From Tragulus kanchil (taxonomy: Eukaryota; Chordata; Mammalia; Artiodactyla; Tragulidae), in contig JAIOJX010000025.1 of the NCBI GenBank assembly GCA_022376925.1, forward strand, positions 143,427,301 to 143,491,300: 64,000 nucleotides of DNA, written 5' to 3'. Below the pieces are notes generated by a model. It made no database searches, was not told the DNA's origin, and saw nothing but the letters and a program-made list of their open reading frames with translations. Shown in pieces: positions 59,553-64,000 of the stretch. The translations under genes were made by a program, and so were the position numbers. Numbering within the stretch: the stretch's first letter is position 1; each line of letters begins with the position of its first letter.

Positions 59553-60480
59553 ATGAAAAGGCTGATAAATACTGCACAAATGAAGAAACAATCTACCAAC
59601 ACACAAGTCAAAATATATGAAGAGGAATTAGACACACTTTCTGAGAAATTCAGAAGAGAGATAGTAACAATGATCCAAAACTCCAAAAATATAATATTAG
59701 AGAAAATGCAAGAATCAATTAACATGCTGAACAAAGAAATACAAGAACTTAAAAAACACCAGAGACAAACAACTCAATTGCTGAACTTAAAAAAAACAAC
59801 AACTAGAGACAAACAACTCAATTGCTGAAATTAAAAATACTCTAGAAGAATAAGAGCAGAGTATCTGAGACAGAAGACTGGATAAGTGAGCTGGAAGATA
59901 GAATGGTGGAAGTAACTGCTGAAGAACAGAATCAAGCTCGAAGAATGAAAAAAGCAGAGGATAGCCTCAGAGACTTCTGGGATAATATCAAATGCACCAA
60001 CATTCAAAGTATAGGGGTTCCAGAAAAAGATGAAAAAAAGAAAGGGTATGAGAAAATTTTTGAAGAGATTATAGTTGAAAATTTCCCCAACATGGGAAAA
60101 GAAATAATCAAGTCCTAGAAGCATAGAGAGTCCCTACAGGATAAACCTGAGAAGAAACACACCAAGACACATATTAATTAAGCTAACACAAATTAAACAC
60201 AAAGACAGAATTCTAAAAGCAGCAAGAGAAAAGCAACTAGTGACATACAAGGGAAACCCCATATGTTTAAAGTTGATCTTACAGCAGGCCAGAAGAGAAT
60301 GGCAAGACACATTTACAGCACAATAATCTGCATGCAAGAATACTCTACCTGCAAGGATCTCATTCAAAATTGATGGAGAAATCAAAAGCTTTACAGATAG
60401 GCAAAAATTAAGAGACTTTTGTAACACCAAATCAGCCTTACAATGAGTGTTAAAGGGACGTATATAGACAACAAGTACAA
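59553..60480 (+). pseudogene. L1 ORF1 remnant
   Basis: First frame 59553-59828 gives a charged coiled-coil region (YEEELDTLSEKFRREIVTMI, INMLNKEIQELKKHQRQ). A second frame 59903-60118 gives the RRM part: DSLRDFWDNIKCTNIQSIGV, PEKDEKKKGYEKIFEEII, ENFPNMGKE. Beyond the stop the C-terminal domain is still traceable in shifted frames (REKQLVTYKGNP-like near 60225). A ~30-bp internal tandem (agagacaaacaactcaattg) at 59761 and 59806 breaks the coiled coil. ORF1p normally is a trimeric RNA-binding chaperone; this copy is dead. Confidence 0.85.
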
Positions 60481-60534
60481 AAGAAGAAGAAAAAGATCTA
60501 CAAAACAAAGCCATCATAACATCTAAGAAGATGA

Positions 60535-63029
60535 CAATAGGAGCATTTGTATCAATAATTACTTTGAATGTAAACGGACTAATGGCCCAACCAAAAGACA
60601 CAGACTGGCTAAATGGATACAAAAACATGACCCATACATATGCTGCCTACAGGAAACTCACTTCAGACCTAGAGACACTCATAGACTGAAAGTGAGAGGA
60701 TGGAAAAAGATATTCCATGCAAATGGAAATCAAAAGATAGCTAGAGTAGCAGTACTCATATCAGACAAAATAGACCTTAAAATAAAGAAGATTACAAGAG
60801 ACAAGGCAGGGCACTACATAATGATCAAGGCATCAATTCAAGAGGAAGATATAACAATCTTAATTATCTACACACCCAGCACAGGAGCACCTCAATACAT
60901 AAGGCAAACTCTTTCAAACATAAAAGAAGAAATTGACAATAACACAATAATAGTAGGAGACTTTAACACCCCTCTTATACCAATGGATAGATCATCAAAA
61001 CAGGAAATCAATAAGGAAACACAAGCCTTAAATGACACATAAGAAGAGATGGATCTCACTGATATGTTTAGGACCTTCCATATGAAAGGAGAGGAATATG
61101 CTTTCTTCTCAAGTGCTCATGGAACATTCTCCAGGATAGACCACATCTTGGGCCACAAATCAAACCTCAGTAAATTTAAGAAAATAGAAGCTATACCAAC
61201 CATCTTTTCTGACCACAACGCTATGAGACTAGATACCAATTACAAGGAAAAAAAATGCTGAAAACACAAACACATGGAGATTAAATAACACATACCTAAA
61301 AAACAATGAGATCATCATAATAAAAAAAATTCCCAGAAGAAAATGACAATGAAAACATGACAGTGCAAAACCTATGGGACACTGCAAAAGCAGTTCTAAG
61401 GGAAATTTATAGCAATACAATCCTACCTCAAGAAACAAGAAAAACAAGAAAAATACAACCTAAATCTACACTTGAAACAACTGGAGAAAGAAGAACAAAA
61501 ATAACCCTAAAGTTAGCAGAAGAAGAGAAATCATAAAAACGAAAGCAGAAATAAATGAAAAAGAAATGAAAGAAACAATAGTAAAGATAAATATGAGCTG
61601 GTTCTTTGAAAAGATAAACAAAATTGACAAAGTTTGCTGGCCAGACTCATTAAGAAAAAAAGAAAGAAGAACCAGATCAACAATATCAGAAATGAAAAAG
61701 GAGAGGTTACAACAGATAATACAAAAATACAAAGGATTATAGAGACTAATGTGAACAACTATATGGAAACAAATTGGAAAGCCTGGAAGAAATGGACAGA
61801 TTTTTAGGGAAGTTCAATCTTCCAAGACTGAACCAGGAAGAAACAGAAACTATGAACAACCCAATCACAAGCTCAGAAATTGAATTTGTGATTAAAAATC
61901 TACCCAAAAGTAAAAGAACAAGATAGAGAACCCAGAGATAAACCTATACACCTACAGGTACCTTAATTTTGACAAAGAAGGCGAATATATAAAATGGAAC
62001 AAGGACAGCCTCTTCAACAAATGGTGCTGGGAAAATTGGACAGCTACATGCAGAAAAATGAAGTTGGAACGTTCCCTGACACCATACGCAAAGATCAACT
62101 CAAAATGGATTAAAGACCTAAATGTAAGACCAGAAACCATAAAACTCTTAGAGGAGAATATAGCAAAACACTCAAGGACATAAATCAAAGCAAGATCTTA
62201 TATGACCCACCCTCTAGAATAAAAGAAATAAAAACAAACGTAAGTAAGTGGGACCTAATGAAACTTAAAAGCTTTTGTACAGTAAAAGAAACTACAAACA
62301 AGGCGAACAGACAGCCCACAGAATGGGAGAAAATCATAGCAAATGAAACTGACAGCGAATTAACTTCCAAAATATACAAGCAGTCCAGACAACACCGAAA
62401 AAAACAATCTAATCAAAAAATAGGAAAAAGACCTAAACAGACATCTCTCCAAAGAAGACTTACAGATGGCAAAAAACACATGAAAAGATGCTCAACATTG
62501 CTTGTTATTAGAAAAATGCAAATCAAAACTATAGTGATATCACCTCACACTTGTCAAAATGGCCATCATCAAAAAATCTGCAGATAATGAATGCTAGAGA
62601 GGCTGCAGAGAAAAGAGGACACTCTTGCACTGTTGGTGGGAATGTAAATTGATACAACCACTATGGAAGACAGTATGGAGATTCCTCAAAATGCTGAAAA
62701 TAGAAGCAGGATATGACCCAGCAATCTCACTATTAGGCTTATACCTGATGAAATCAAAACTGAAAGAGACACCTGTACCCCAATGTTCATTGCAACACTA
62801 CATAATAGCTAGAACATGGAAGCAACCTAGATATCCATCGATGAATGAATGGATTAAGAAGCTTTGGTACATATATACAAAGGAATACTTCTCAGCCACA
62901 AAAAGAAATGCAGAAGATTTAGTCCTAATGAGATGGATGAATCTAGAACGTATTATACAAAGTGAAGTAAGTCAAAAAGAGAAGGACAAGTATAGTATAC
63001 TAACACACATACCTACTACCTACTACTGA
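60535..63029 (+). pseudogene. L1 ORF2 remnant: endonuclease and C-terminus without RT core
   Basis: Endonuclease motifs are visible across frames: CCLQETHF (about 60640-60664), a long frame 60692-61042 with VAVLISDKIDLK, ILIIYTPSTGAPQYI and VGDFNTPL, then after one stop 61049-61261 with DLTDMFRTFHMK, FSRIDHILGHKS and IFSDHNAMRLD. It continues to [15 protein letters not shown] (about 61875-61919), the start of the RT domain, then jumps directly to the C-terminal region: [21 protein letters not shown] at 62003, frame 62258-62587 with KLKSFCTVKETT and EWEKIIANE, frame 62625-63029 with [20 protein letters not shown] and WIKKLWYIYTKEYF. The catalytic FADD region is absent. Confidence 0.9.
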
Positions 63030-63030
63030 A

Positions 63031-64000
63031 GAAAATGTTACTCACCTAAGTATAAACAAGAATTATGAAGCCTAGTAAGAGAAGAAAAACATCAGTCTCA
63101 AGAGAAGAAAAAGCATGTAGAAATAAGTGAAGATCATTCAGAGACTATTTACCCAGAGCTTGCTGGCCAAGGGAATCAACTACATCACCTGTTTTGGCAA
63201 AGACTGAAAGTCAGGGAGGGAAGTGAGAAAGCTTCATAGCAAAAGAAAATAGAGAAGGCTTATGGTGTGCTCTGATTGGGGGGTATCGACATAGAAAGCT
63301 ATCAGCAGGCTACCTGGAAGTAGGGTATACTGTTTTCCTAAGGGATTGCTTTGGGGATTGCACTTGGCTTTGTCTGGTTTGTCCAAGAAATGAAAATTAG
63401 GGAAGTTAGCTGTCACTGACCAAGTCTTGACTGTTGTGAATGCTTCAGAGACCGTGGTTTGTCCTTTTGGGCTGTATGCTTTACAGATTCAAGTTCAGTT
63501 GTCAGATACTGTCCACTGTATATTCAAGCACATGGAAATGTTTAGAAATATCAGATTAGTAGTAAATGGGGAAAAACAAGTACGTTGGAAGTTCTAAATA
63601 TAGTAGCAAAAGTTTCAATAGAACCCAAGGTGACCTCAAAAGCAAATTCTGACACCTGTAAAAGCTAGAATATTTACAATCATCAATGTGTTTATTCAAG
63701 CAAATGTGGACAATTTTGGTCCAGTAAGAACAAAGAAAAAGGGAAAAAATAAAATCAGTAACAAAATATGGAGAAATTTAAAAAAAACATAAAACAATAG
63801 TTCTGGCGTCTCTCAAACACCTGTCAAGTTCTCAATTCTTGACTATCAGAAGTCTGCATTATTCATTTAAGGAAGAAATCATTCAAGCATATATAATTTA
63901 CAAAAAGAAATGCAAAAGCTTAAGTTGAAATCCATTCAATATATTTTCAGTAGTTATTTTTTTGAATTATACAGTCATTCAGTTGTCTCAAATCTACTTA
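63031..64000. other. Unassigned sequence, window end
   Basis: About 1 kb downstream of the L1. Slightly less AT-rich at 63150-63500, but no gene, RNA or family recognised. Confidence 0.5.

Larger units (their letters stand above)
57601..63030 (+). mobile_element. L1 LINE, sense, 5' region to ORF2 C-terminus, RT core deleted
   Basis: Starts ggggtgaagctaagatgg, the kind of G-rich start typical of an L1 5' end. It contains a long 5' region with a T-rich centre (58480-59120), ORF1 remnants, the ORF2 endonuclease and the ORF2 C-terminus. About 5.4 kb, one of the least truncated elements here, but internally deleted near 61922 and with many stops. I do not see a poly-A tail or clear target-site duplications. 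Confidence 0.87.

Noticed and set aside
60134..60628. 164-codon minus-strand open frame
   Set aside because: Antisense shadow of L1 ORF1 C-terminus and ORF2 start, whose sense motifs are recognisable.

Overview
This window looks like intergenic, AT-rich nuclear DNA of a ruminant (Pecora: cattle, sheep, goat, buffalo or deer type; species not resolvable by eye). The evidence is its repeats. There are fragments of the RTE-clade LINE BovB, several Bov-tA/Bov-A SINEs, cetartiodactyl CHR-type tRNA-Glu SINEs with their tRNA-like heads, and L1 elements with ruminant-type 3' ends. I find no intact host protein-coding gene, rRNA, functional tRNA, CRISPR array or prokaryotic-style operon. The longer open frames are pieces of decayed L1 or BovB reading frames, antisense shadows of SINEs, or low-complexity translations.

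Layout. 1-2400: old antisense L1 split by an antisense BovB 3' fragment, then an MLT1-like LTR. 2433-6706: two chained ~1.1 kb duplications, with an antisense L1 3' tail and a Bov-tA. 7703-10955: antisense L1 carrying a Bov-tA. 11566-14394: L1 3' tail, CHR SINE and MaLR-like LTR. 15119-20507: long antisense L1 with two SINE insertions. 20508-24080: MLT1-like LTR, Bov-tA and an ancient repeat. 24540-28083: sense L1 interrupted by a 564-bp solo LTR. 28088-29834: LTR remnant, MIR, BovB and CHR SINE. 29946-43768: mostly unique sequence with scattered MIR, Bov-tA, BovB, hAT-like and CHR repeats and an L1 tail doublet. 44470-46580: sense L1 3' half with TA/TG microsatellites. 46581-56580: unique AT-rich DNA, Bov-tA, MIR, a mariner-like MITE and the BovB endonuclease region. 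57601-63030: a sense L1 that keeps its 5' region, ORF1 remnants, the ORF2 endonuclease and the ORF2 C-terminus but lacks the reverse transcriptase core.

The most striking feature is not a gene. Fifteen separate places contain a direct, adjacent duplication of unrelated sequence with a unit of 1072-1137 bp (mean about 1.1 kb). Together they add about 16.6 kb, roughly a quarter of the window. The two copies of each pair are nearly identical and differ mainly in homopolymer or microsatellite length, with one clearly substitution-bearing pair. Junctions are blunt, have 1-7 bp of microhomology, or carry 5-46 bp of filler. Neighbouring duplications sometimes overlap, giving three-copy segments. Such uniform unit length across unrelated sequence is best explained by false duplication in the assembly (unmerged overlapping contig ends or gap filling). 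A biological origin would be extraordinary and can be tested with raw reads. Because of this, many elements are listed with a second copy about 1.1 kb downstream that probably does not exist in the genome.
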